Positions 1 through 5,195 are shown, numbered from the stretch's first letter. The stretch is 6,614 nucleotides of DNA from Alsobacter sp964544365 (GCA_964544365.1 CAZJCW010000244.1:1-6614); one strand, 5' to 3'. Numbers and translations are program-made. Notes: generated from the sequence alone by a model not told the origin.

Positions 1-5
1 GCACC

Positions 6-1514
6 ATGGCGCTTCGTCTCGTCCAATCCGTCCGTCACGCCGCGCTCGCCGCAGCCACGGTCGGCCTGCTCGCCGGTTTGCCGGTCGCATCAGGTCCGGC
101 CTTTGCGCGGGCCGCGCCGGAATCCTTCGCCGATCTCGCCGAGAGCGTGATCGGTGCCGTCGTAAACATCTCGGCGGCCACGACCGTGTCCGAGCAGCGC
201 AACGTGCCGCTGCCGCAGCTGCCGCCCGGGTCTCCCTTCCAGGAGTTCTTCGACGAGTTCTTCAACCGGAGCCCCGGCCAGCAGGGTCAGGGGCAGCAGG
301 GCGAGGGCAACAGGCCGCAGCGCCGGTCGAGCTCCCTTGGCTCCGGCTTCGTGATCGACGCCTCGGGCGTCGTCATCACAAACAACCACGTCATCGGCGA
401 GGCCAATGACGTCACGGTCATCTTCTCGGATGGCCGCAAGCTGAAGGCCGAGGTGGTCGGCAAGGACCCCAAGATCGACCTCGCGGTCCTGCGCGTGAAG
501 TCCGACAAGCCGCTGAAGGCGGTCAAGTTCGGCGACAGCGAGAAGTCGCGCATCGGCGACTGGGTGATGGCCATCGGCAATCCGTTCGGCCTCGGCGGAA
601 CGGTGACGGCGGGTATCATTTCGGCCCGCAACCGCGACATTCCGGCCGAGCAGTCGTCCTACGCCCAGTACATCCAGACCGACGCGTCCATCAACAAGGG
701 CAACTCCGGCGGTCCGCTGTTCAACATGGATGGCGAGGTCATCGGCATCAACACGGCCATCCTGTCGCCGACCGGCGGCTCGGTCGGCATCGGCTTCGCC
801 GTGCCCGCGTCGATGGCCAAGCCCGTGATCGACCAGCTCCTGCAGTTCGGCGAGACACGGCGCGGCTGGCTCGGCGTGCGCATCCAGAACGTCGATGAGG
901 GCATCGCCGAGAGCCTCGGCCTCGGCCGTCCGCGCGGCGCCCTGGTGGCAGGCATCGACGAGAAGGGCCCCGCCAAGCCGGCCGGCATCGAGGCGGGTGA
1001 CGTGATCCTCAAGTTCGATGGCATCGAGGTGAAGGACTCGCGCGATCTGCCGCGCATCGTCGGCCAGGCCCCCGTGGGCAAGGACGTCGAGGTCATCATC
1101 ATGCGCAAGGGCAAGGAGGTCACCCGGACGGTGAAGCTCGGCCGGCTCGAGGACGGCGAGAAGCTCGCCAAGGCCAGCACCGGTCCCGCCGCGGAACCCG
1201 AGAAGCCGGTGATGAAGAAGGCGCTCGGCATGGAGATGTCGTCCATCACGGACGATCTGCGCAAGCGCTTCAACATCAAGGAGAACGTCAAGGGCGTCGT
1301 CGTGACCCGCGTGGAGCCGAACACCCAGGCGGCGGACAAGCGCATCGCCATGGGCGACGTCATCCTCGAGGTCCAGCAGGAGCCGGTCGGCAATCCCGAC
1401 GCCATGACCAAGCGCATCGATACGCTGAAGAAAGAGGGCCGGAAGTCGGCGCTCCTTCTCGTGATGAGCGCCCAGTCCGAGCATCCCCGCTTCGTGTCGC
1501 TCAGCCTCGAATAG
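6..1514 (+). CDS. degP: Do/HtrA-family periplasmic serine endoprotease (DegP/MucD-like)
   Basis: Predicted 502-residue exported protease that would degrade or hold misfolded envelope proteins in the periplasm. Residues 1-36 look like a Sec signal peptide: Arg4 and Arg10, a hydrophobic Ala/Leu/Val core, and likely cleavage near AFA or ARA at 33-36. The trypsin-like domain (about 40-280) carries the full catalytic triad: His128 in TNNHVI, Asp158 in KIDLAVL, and Ser234 in GNSGGPL. PDZ1 follows from RGWLGV (about 286-380) and PDZ2 lies at about 405-498. Two PDZ domains and this length fit DegP/DegQ/MucD rather than single-PDZ DegS. A Gln/Gly-rich stretch at about 89-106 lies where the family has its flexible LA loop. 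The ATG at 6 gives a well-formed signal peptide, but only five bases lie upstream, so promoter, ribosome site and any earlier start cannot be judged. In Rhizobiales this gene often follows hflK-hflC, which would lie outside the window. Family assignment is firm; the exact paralogue (degP, degQ or mucD) is not. Confidence 0.95.
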   Translation: MALRLVQSVRHAALAAATVGLLAGLPVASGPAFARAAPESFADLAESVIGAVVNISAATTVSEQRNVPLPQLPPGSPFQEFFDEFFNRSPGQQGQGQQGEGNRPQRRSSSLGSGFVIDASGVVITNNHVIGEANDVTVIFSDGRKLKAEVVGKDPKIDLAVLRVKSDKPLKAVKFGDSEKSRIGDWVMAIGNPFGLGGTVTAGIISARNRDIPAEQSSYAQYIQTDASINKGNSGGPLFNMDGEVIGINTAILSPTGGSVGIGFAVPASMAKPVIDQLLQFGETRRGWLGVRIQNVDEGIAESLGLGRPRGALVAGIDEKGPAKPAGIEAGDVILKFDGIEVKDSRDLPRIVGQAPVGKDVEVIIMRKGKEVTRTVKLGRLEDGEKLAKASTGPAAEPEKPVMKKALGMEMSSITDDLRKRFNIKENVKGVVVTRVEPNTQAADKRIAMGDVILEVQQEPVGNPDAMTKRIDTLKKEGRKSALLLVMSAQSEHPRFVSLSLE

Positions 1515-1537
1515 GCGGCGGCGACATCCAGTCTCTG

Positions 1538-1566
1538 AAAAGGCGGCGAGCGATCGCCGCCTTTTT
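1538..1566. terminator. Bidirectional intrinsic terminator between degP and serB
   Basis: GGCGGCGA (1542-1549) pairs perfectly with TCGCCGCC (1554-1561) around a GCGA loop, a GNRA-type tetraloop. AAAA (1538-1541) pairs with TTTT (1562-1565), giving a 12-bp stem with a five-T run at 1562-1566 on the + strand. The mirrored A-run supplies a U-tract for transcripts coming from serB on the - strand. It starts 23 bases after the protease stop and lies about 50 bases beyond the serB stop, so it suits both convergent genes. The structure is visible directly; use in both directions is inferred. Confidence 0.9.
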
Positions 1567-1574
1567 CATGCCGG

Positions 1575-1600
1575 CAGCGCCCGGTCGAGCGACGGCGCTG
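1575..1600. repeat. Second inverted repeat in the degP-serB convergent gap
   Basis: CAGCGCC (1575-1581) and GGCGCTG (1594-1600) are perfect inverted repeats. GTC (1584-1586) and GAC (1591-1593) can extend the stem inward past a two-base bulge. There is no T-run on either strand, so it is not a classical terminator. It would be the first structure met by transcripts leaving serB, 18 bases after its stop, and could protect the serB mRNA 3' end. It could also be a chance pairing in GC-rich DNA. Confidence 0.35.
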
Positions 1601-1618
1601 TGACGTATGCCGTCGGGA

Positions 1619-2545
1619 TCACGCGTCCACGAACTCGTCGCGCCGATAGCCTTGCGCATAGAGGAGGGCGGTGAGGTCGGCCCGGTCGATCCGGGCATGG
1701 GCCGCGGCGGCGACGGCGGGCTTGGCGCGGAAGGCGACGCCGAGGCCGGCTTCCCCCAGCATGTCCAGGTCGTTGGCGCCGTCCCCGACAGCCATGGTCT
1801 GGGCCCGGGAAAGCCCGTGGCGCTGGCGCAACTCGATCAGCGACGCCAGCTTTGCCTCTTTCCCCAGGATCGGTTCCGCGACCCGGCCCGCCAGCCTGCC
1901 GTCTTCCAGCAGGAGGAGGTTGGAGCGGTGCTCGTGGAAGCCGATCATCCGCGAGATCGGCCCGGTGAAGACCGTAAAGCCGCCCGAGACGAGCGCCGTG
2001 TAGGCGCCGTTCGCCCGCATGGTGCGCACCAGCGCGGGGCCGCCCGGAGTCAGCGTGATGCGTTCCGCGATGAGACGCTCCGCGACGTCCCCCGCAAGTC
2101 CGGCGAGCAGCGCGACACGCTCGCGCAGCGCCGGCTCGAACGCCAGCTCCCCGCGCATGGCGCGCTCGGTGATGGCCGCGACCTTGTCCTTCAGCCCGAC
2201 GAGGTCGGCGAGTTCGTCGATGCACTCCTGCCCGATCATGGTGGAATCCATGTCGGCGAGAAACAGCTGCTTGCGGCGGTCCCGGCGGGGCTGCGCGACC
2301 ACGTCGACCGGGGCGCCGTCCAGTGCCGCGCGCACTGTGTCGGCCAATACCCGCATGTCGGTGCCGGCCGGAGCGACGAACGGAATGTCGGCGGCGACGC
2401 CGGGCGCCAGCCACGCGGCCTCACCGGATGCAGGCAGGCCTTGCGCCGCGTGCGCCAGAAGGGCATCGGTGAGCACGGGCCGGTCGGGCGCGCACACCAG
2501 CGTGGCCACGGCCGGGACGAGGGATGCGGGAGAATCGTCGGTCAT
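1619..2545 (-). CDS. serB: Phosphoserine phosphatase
   Basis: Predicted 308-residue cytoplasmic HAD-superfamily phosphatase that removes phosphate from O-phospho-L-serine, the last step of serine synthesis. The HAD motifs are intact: DMDST with nucleophile Asp98 and acid/base Asp100; a substrate-recognition Glu in GQEC (Glu107); Ser187 in VSGGF (motif II); Lys229 in LGKEAK (motif III); and GDGAND (254-259), whose aspartates bind magnesium (motif IV). Residues 1-90 form the divergent ACT-like N-terminal region usual in proteobacterial SerB, and the length is close to the family norm. The ATG at 2545 has no obvious Shine-Dalgarno sequence. The family-like sequence begins around residue 13, so a GTG at 2509 is an alternative start. 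The gene lies head-to-head with miaA, and its 5' end overlaps the longest miaA reading by 22 bases. Downstream it shares the terminator at 1538-1566 with the protease gene. Confidence 0.95.
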   Translation of the reverse strand: MTDDSPASLVPAVATLVCAPDRPVLTDALLAHAAQGLPASGEAAWLAPGVAADIPFVAPAGTDMRVLADTVRAALDGAPVDVVAQPRRDRRKQLFLADMDSTMIGQECIDELADLVGLKDKVAAITERAMRGELAFEPALRERVALLAGLAGDVAERLIAERITLTPGGPALVRTMRANGAYTALVSGGFTVFTGPISRMIGFHEHRSNLLLLEDGRLAGRVAEPILGKEAKLASLIELRQRHGLSRAQTMAVGDGANDLDMLGEAGLGVAFRAKPAVAAAAHARIDRADLTALLYAQGYRRDEFVDA

Positions 2546-3507
2546 CGGCGGTGAACTCGGGCAGCGGGGCGAATGACGTGGCGGGTCGGCTCAGGGCCAT
2601 CCTCATTGCAGGACCGACGGCAAGCGGCAAGTCCGCGCTGGCCGTGCGCCTCGCGCAGCGGCTGGATGGCGTCGTCGTGAATGCCGACTCCATGCAGGTC
2701 TATCGCGACCTGCGGACCCTCACGGCCCGGCCGACCCCGGAGGAGGAGGCGTCCGCCCCGCATCGGTTGTTCGGCCATGTCGACGCCTCCCTGAACCATT
2801 CGGTGGGAGAGTGGAGCCGCGAAGTCGGGCCTGTCCTCGACGACGTCTGGCGGCAGGGGCGCCTGCCCATCGTGACGGGCGGAACGGGATTGTATTTCAA
2901 GGCCCTCACCGAGGGCCTGTCGCGGATACCGGCCGTGCCGGAGGACGTGCGCGCCGCCGTCCGCGCGGCGAGCGAGGGCGTCCCGGTCGAGACCCTGCAC
3001 GACGACCTGCGGATCCGCGATCCGGCGACCGCCGCGACGCTCCGGCCGACCGACCGGCAGCGGATCCTGCGCGCCCTCGAGGTTTTCGCGGCGACCGGCC
3101 GGCCGCTGGTCAGCTTCCATGGCGAGCGGGAAGGCCGGTTGCTCGACCTTGCCGAGACAATGGCCATCTTCCTCTCGCCCGAGCGAGAGGTCGTCTACTC
3201 GCGCATCGACGCAAGGTTCGACGCGATGATGAGCCTCGGCGCGCTGGAGGAGGTGAGCGCGCTGGCCCGCCGCGAGCTCGACCCCGCTCTGCCGTGCATG
3301 CGGGCCCACGGCGTGCCATGGCTCATCCGCGCCTTGCAGGGCGAGATGGCCCTGCCCGAAGCCATCGAGCGCGCCAAGCTCGACACCCGCCACTACGCCA
3401 AGCGCCAGTTCACGTGGTTCCGCCACCAGGCCGAAGGGTGGACATGGGCCGGGCCGCACGAGGCCGAGGACCTCGTGCTCGGACGGGCGGCGGGGTGGCG
3501 GGACTGA
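2524..3507 (+). CDS. miaA: tRNA dimethylallyltransferase (IPP transferase)
   Basis: Predicted cytoplasmic enzyme that transfers a dimethylallyl group to N6 of A37 in tRNAs reading UNN codons, the first step to ms2i6A. It has the P-loop GPTASGKS (30-37), DSMQVY (55-60), TGGTGLYF (118-125), the helical segment LRPTDRQRILRALEV (173-187) and the C-terminal DTRHYAKRQFTWFR block (287-300). These are the standard MiaA landmarks in alphaproteobacterial form. The longest reading (ATG 2524) is 327 residues and puts the P-loop unusually deep. In-frame GTG codons at 2551 (318 residues) and 2578 (309 residues) would place it nearer the usual position. A GGGG at 2565-2568 lies 9 bases before GTG 2578, while a GGGA at 2514-2517 lies 6 bases before ATG 2524. 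The start is therefore unsettled. The later starts would remove the overlap with serB, but the miaA promoter would still have to lie inside or beside serB coding sequence. Identity is firm. Confidence 0.95.
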   Translation: MRENRRSSAVNSGSGANDVAGRLRAILIAGPTASGKSALAVRLAQRLDGVVVNADSMQVYRDLRTLTARPTPEEEASAPHRLFGHVDASLNHSVGEWSREVGPVLDDVWRQGRLPIVTGGTGLYFKALTEGLSRIPAVPEDVRAAVRAASEGVPVETLHDDLRIRDPATAATLRPTDRQRILRALEVFAATGRPLVSFHGEREGRLLDLAETMAIFLSPEREVVYSRIDARFDAMMSLGALEEVSALARRELDPALPCMRAHGVPWLIRALQGEMALPEAIERAKLDTRHYAKRQFTWFRHQAEGWTWAGPHEAEDLVLGRAAGWRD

Positions 3508-3582
3508 AACGAAACCGGAACAAACAACCCTTATTCACCCGGCTGCGCGGGTCCGCTAGGTCTGGTCCAGGACAATGGACCT
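3508..3582 (+). other. miaA to ATL-like intergenic spacer
   Basis: This short spacer is comparatively A-rich just after the miaA stop (3508-3528). ACCCG (3537-3541) and CGGGT (3548-3552) can form a 5-bp hairpin with a six-base loop but no T-run, so I do not call a terminator. I see no convincing promoter hexamer pair. Read-through from miaA into the next gene is plausible. Confidence 0.4.
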
Positions 3583-3590
3583 GGAGGTGA
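3583..3590 (+). promoter_or_regulatory. Strong Shine-Dalgarno that sets the start at 3593
   Basis: GGAGGTGA at 3583-3590 is complementary over all eight bases to the usual 3' end of 16S rRNA (UCACCUCC). Its GGAGG core ends five bases before the ATG at 3593. An in-frame ATG at 3575 lies upstream of this site and has no comparable signal, so 3593 is preferred as the start. Confidence 0.85.
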
Positions 3591-3592
3591 CC

Positions 3593-4084
3593 ATGCCGAG
3601 ACAGCGCAGCGCCATCGATCTGCTCAACAGCGCAAGAGAGCCCCACATCGTGCCCTTCGTCCCGCCGGGCGCGCCCGGATTTGCGGAGGCGCGCGGCGGG
3701 TCCATGGTGGTGTCGAGCCCGCGCGAAGTGGATGAGATCGTCCGTCGCCTCCAGCCGGGCGAAGTCATGACGCTGGACGATCTCAGGGCCTTCGTCGCCC
3801 GCCGGCACGGAGTCGCGGTGGCCTGCCCGGTTTCGACGGCGATCTTCGCCAACATGGGTGCACGGGCCGCCGAGGAGATGCGGGCGAGGGGGCACGACGG
3901 GGAAAGCCTCACGCCGTGGTGGAGACTTCTGAAGAAGGGCGGCTTCCTCAACCCCAAGCTGCCGGGCGGCGTCGAACGGCAGGCGGAACTCCTGCGGCGC
4001 GAGGGCGTCCGGGTTTCGCCGCTGCGCCGTCAGCTCGCCGTCTACGACGCCGCCGACCGGCGCCCGGCCTGGGCCGATGACTGA
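3593..4084 (+). CDS. Alkyltransferase-like (ATL/MGMT-fold) protein, PWWR variant
   Basis: Predicted 163-residue soluble protein, with no signal peptide or membrane segment. The pattern from about residue 43 to 140 resembles the winged-helix DNA-binding half of O6-alkylguanine-DNA alkyltransferases. LQPGEVMTLDDLRAF (53-67) matches the entry to the helix-turn-helix. The block containing CPVST (78-82) precedes TPWWRLLKKGGFLN (107-120), then PGGVERQAELLRREGV (124-139), comparable to the GGxERKxxLLxxEG tail of the enzymes. Where active enzymes have PCHR, this has PWWR (108-111). The reactive Cys is Trp, as in ATL proteins, and the His is Trp as well. It should therefore not transfer alkyl groups. 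ATL proteins bind alkylated guanine and hand it to nucleotide excision repair, but for this protein that role is inference. The N-terminal 40 residues, Pro-rich at 21-28, are unassigned. The gene follows miaA by 85 bases and ends 3 bases from the convergent DUF155 gene. The gene itself is well supported; the fold is a judgement from motifs. Confidence 0.7.
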   Translation: MPRQRSAIDLLNSAREPHIVPFVPPGAPGFAEARGGSMVVSSPREVDEIVRRLQPGEVMTLDDLRAFVARRHGVAVACPVSTAIFANMGARAAEEMRARGHDGESLTPWWRLLKKGGFLNPKLPGGVERQAELLRREGVRVSPLRRQLAVYDAADRRPAWADD

Positions 4085-4087
4085 CGT

Positions 4088-4906
4088 CTACCCCTTCAGC
4101 CCGAAGGCCATCTGCCAGAAGGTGATCAGGATCTCGAAGACGATCAGCAGAACGATCGTCGCTTCCAGCCGCGTGCTGCGTTGCGCGTCGATGAGGTCGG
4201 TGAGGGCGCGGGCCGTCTCCTGCACGACCGACAGCTTGCGGGCGAGCGTGCCGGCGCGCTCGCGCAGCTCGTACTCGTCCTCGAGCCGCGCGTAGAGGCG
4301 TTCCAGGTCCGGCCGGTCCCACAGCACGTCCGGCTTCTCGTCGACGGCGACGCGGCCGGACATCCGGTGGTCGACGAGCAGAGCCTCGCCGATCAGCTTG
4401 AGGATGCTTTTTCGGTTCACCGGTACGCGGCCGTCGCGGGCGAGGTCGCGCGCCAGCGGGTCGATCACGTCGAAGACCGCGCTCACCTGCCTCTCGTTGT
4501 GGGCGAGCGCCACGCTCTTGGCCAGCGCGTCCGCGACGACGAGGATGCGTTCGGGCGAGACGTCCCTCACCTGCACCGGGCCGCCGGGAGGAACCTGGTC
4601 CTCCTTGTCCGGATTGGCCTCGATCACCGCCACCTCGTCGTCGAGGCGGGGCAGGGGACCGGCCACCCGCGGGCCGAGCCTGCGCAGCACGTCGTCCTCC
4701 TCGAGGGGGGACATGCCGCCGAGCACGGCCACCCCGTAGCGGAACAGGACGACGAACCCCTCGTCCCCGGTGCGGAACGCGAAGGGCACCGTGGAGATCA
4801 TGTCCGACCGCTCCAGCCCGGTCGTGTCGATGCGGTCCCCGAGCAGGAGGGCGCGGACGGTCAGGCGGCGGGCCGGTTCAGGCGACAGGATGGCGGGCGC
4901 GGACAT
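4088..4906 (-). CDS. DUF155 (RMD1/RMND1/YagE-family) protein with C-terminal membrane anchor
   Basis: Predicted 272-residue protein of the DUF155 family, which includes yeast RMD1 and the human mitochondrial protein RMND1; the molecular function of the bacterial members is not established. An N-terminal mixed region (15-100) contains the family-like FRYGVAVLGGMSPLEEDDVL (55-74). A helical middle is followed by the signature-like WDRPDLERLYARLEDEYELRER (196-217). A charged helix (about 200-245, coiled-coil-like) leads into one hydrophobic segment at about 250-268 (ATIVLLIVFEILITFWQMAF) and a four-residue tail. It should therefore be a tail-anchored inner-membrane protein with most of its mass in the cytoplasm. 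The frame stays open up to an ATG at 5011, but the added 35 residues are low-complexity Pro/Arg/Gly. The start at 4906 (MSAPAIL) gives the expected family N-terminus, although its ribosome site is weak. On the minus strand TACACT (4918-4913) lies only seven bases before the ATG; if it were a -10 element, the mRNA would be nearly leaderless, but I see no good -35. Confidence 0.85.
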   Translation of the reverse strand: MSAPAILSPEPARRLTVRALLLGDRIDTTGLERSDMISTVPFAFRTGDEGFVVLFRYGVAVLGGMSPLEEDDVLRRLGPRVAGPLPRLDDEVAVIEANPDKEDQVPPGGPVQVRDVSPERILVVADALAKSVALAHNERQVSAVFDVIDPLARDLARDGRVPVNRKSILKLIGEALLVDHRMSGRVAVDEKPDVLWDRPDLERLYARLEDEYELRERAGTLARKLSVVQETARALTDLIDAQRSTRLEATIVLLIVFEILITFWQMAFGLKG

Positions 4907-4998
4907 GGCGCCAGTGTAGCCTGCCGTGGCGCCCGCGGGTAGAAGGCGCGGGTTGCCGGAATGGCGATGCGTCGAGGGCGGGCCAGGCCCGGCCGGAT

Positions 4999-5021
4999 GG
5001 CGTGATGACATCGCTCACGCC
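4999..5021. promoter_or_regulatory. Inverted repeat upstream of the ilv promoter, possible operator
   Basis: GGCGTGA (4999-5005) and TCACGCC (5015-5021) form a perfect 7-base inverted repeat with a nine-base spacer. A smaller palindrome, GATG-A-CATC (5004-5012), is nested slightly off centre. The repeat ends nine bases before the predicted -35 element at 5031, a position suited to an activator or repressor dimer acting on ilvB, and it could also serve the divergent DUF155 gene. No regulator gene is present in the window to pair with it. The symmetry is seen; the role is inferred. Confidence 0.4.
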
Positions 5022-5030
5022 GAAATGATC

Positions 5031-5059
5031 CTTGACGCCTCGCCGCCGCGCGACTACGG
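5031..5059 (+). promoter_or_regulatory. Predicted sigma-70-type promoter of the ilvB leader
   Basis: CTTGAC (5031-5036) matches the alphaproteobacterial -35 consensus exactly. It is followed, after a 17-base spacer, by CTACGG (5054-5059), a moderate match to the CTATAT-type -10. Transcription would begin near 5066-5067, leaving about 25 bases before the leader-peptide start at 5092. The spacing and the position just ahead of an attenuator make this the best promoter candidate in the window. Confidence 0.65.
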
Positions 5060-5078
5060 TCCGCCGACTTTTGTTTCC

Positions 5079-5086
5079 GGGAGAGG
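5079..5086 (+). promoter_or_regulatory. Ribosome binding site of the ilv leader peptide
   Basis: GGGAGAGG (5079-5086) is a purine-rich Shine-Dalgarno-like site ending five bases before the GTG at 5092. It supports real translation of the short leader frame, which attenuation requires. Confidence 0.65.
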
Positions 5087-5091
5087 CGCGC

Positions 5092-5142
5092 GTGCGCAAC
5101 ATCCTTATCGTAAGCAGGGCGCCAGAGACGGGACGGCCATAG
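5092..5142 (+). CDS. ilvL: ilv operon leader peptide (attenuator peptide)
   Basis: A 16-codon frame from GTG 5092 to TAG 5140-5142 would encode MRNILIVSRAPETGRP. Codons 4-7 (5101-5112) are ATC CTT ATC GTA, four branched-chain amino-acid codons in a row. These are the end products of the pathway whose first common enzyme is encoded just downstream. The frame has its own ribosome site at 5079-5086, a promoter about 35 bases upstream, and an intrinsic terminator beginning 29 bases after its stop. The peptide itself probably has no function; translating it would sense charged Ile-, Leu- and Val-tRNA. The codon run together with the downstream RNA structures makes a chance origin unlikely. CTT and GTA look uncommon next to the C/G-ending codons of the neighbouring genes, which might sharpen stalling. 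Confidence 0.85.
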   Translation: MRNILIVSRAPETGRP

Positions 5143-5180
5143 GCCGAGATCCTGGAGCTGGCGCCGTATCCAAGGTCCCG
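5118..5180 (+). promoter_or_regulatory. Mutually exclusive RNA stems of the ilv attenuator
   Basis: Three pairings compete here. (a) Protector: GGCGCCAG (5118-5125) with CTGGCGCC (5158-5165), eight perfect pairs. (b) A hairpin over the leader stop codon: CGGCC (5134-5138) with GGCCG (5142-5146), which can extend with 5130-5133 against 5150-5153. (c) Antiterminator: CGGGAC (5129-5134) with GTCCCG (5175-5180), which takes most of the terminator's 5' arm. A ribosome stalled on 5101-5112 would cover roughly to 5125 and block (a) while leaving 5129-5134 free for (c), so transcription continues. A ribosome reaching the stop at 5140 would cover 5129-5134 and block (c), so the terminator forms. The complementarities are direct observations; the switching order is inferred from the known logic of amino-acid operon attenuators. 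Confidence 0.65.
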
Positions 5181-5195
5181 AACGGGGCCTTTTTT
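5172..5195 (+). terminator. Attenuator intrinsic terminator upstream of ilvB
   Basis: AAGGTCCC (5172-5179) pairs with GGGGCCTT (5184-5191) over eight positions, including one G-U, around a GAAC loop. A run of six T (5190-5195) follows, so this is a textbook Rho-independent terminator. It lies 93 bases before the ilvB start and after the predicted ilvB promoter, and it would stop transcription before the structural gene. It is therefore conditional, not an end-of-operon terminator. Confidence 0.88.

Noticed and set aside
90..1484. Long stop-free frame antisense to the protease gene (about 464 codons)
   Set aside because: The product is His/Asp/Leu/Arg-rich low-complexity sequence typical of the antisense frame of GC-rich genes. 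The + strand gene has a full catalytic triad and PDZ domains.
1607..2554. Long + strand frames opposite serB (about 315 and 185 codons)
   Set aside because: They are shadows of serB, whose HAD motifs are complete on the - strand. Their products show no recognisable domain.
3517..3540. GGAAC at 3517-3521 as the -35 of an EcfG-type general stress promoter for the ATL-like gene
   Set aside because: There is no CGTT-like -10 at 16-18 bases downstream; the sequence there is CCCGGC.
3537..3552. Possible intrinsic terminator after miaA
   Set aside because: It is only a five-base-pair stem and no T-run follows.
3575..3592. ATG 3575 as the start of the ATL-like gene
   Set aside because: The strong GGAGGTGA Shine-Dalgarno lies inside that extension and points to ATG 3593.
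4181..4942. 253-codon + strand frame opposite the DUF155 gene
   Set aside because: The composition is antisense-like and it has no motifs. The - strand protein has a coherent domain and membrane anchor.
4907..5011. Extended N-terminus of the DUF155 protein from ATG 5011
   Set aside because: The added 35 residues are Pro/Arg/Gly-rich without family similarity and would run through the inverted repeat upstream of ilvB. ATG 4906 gives the expected N-terminus.
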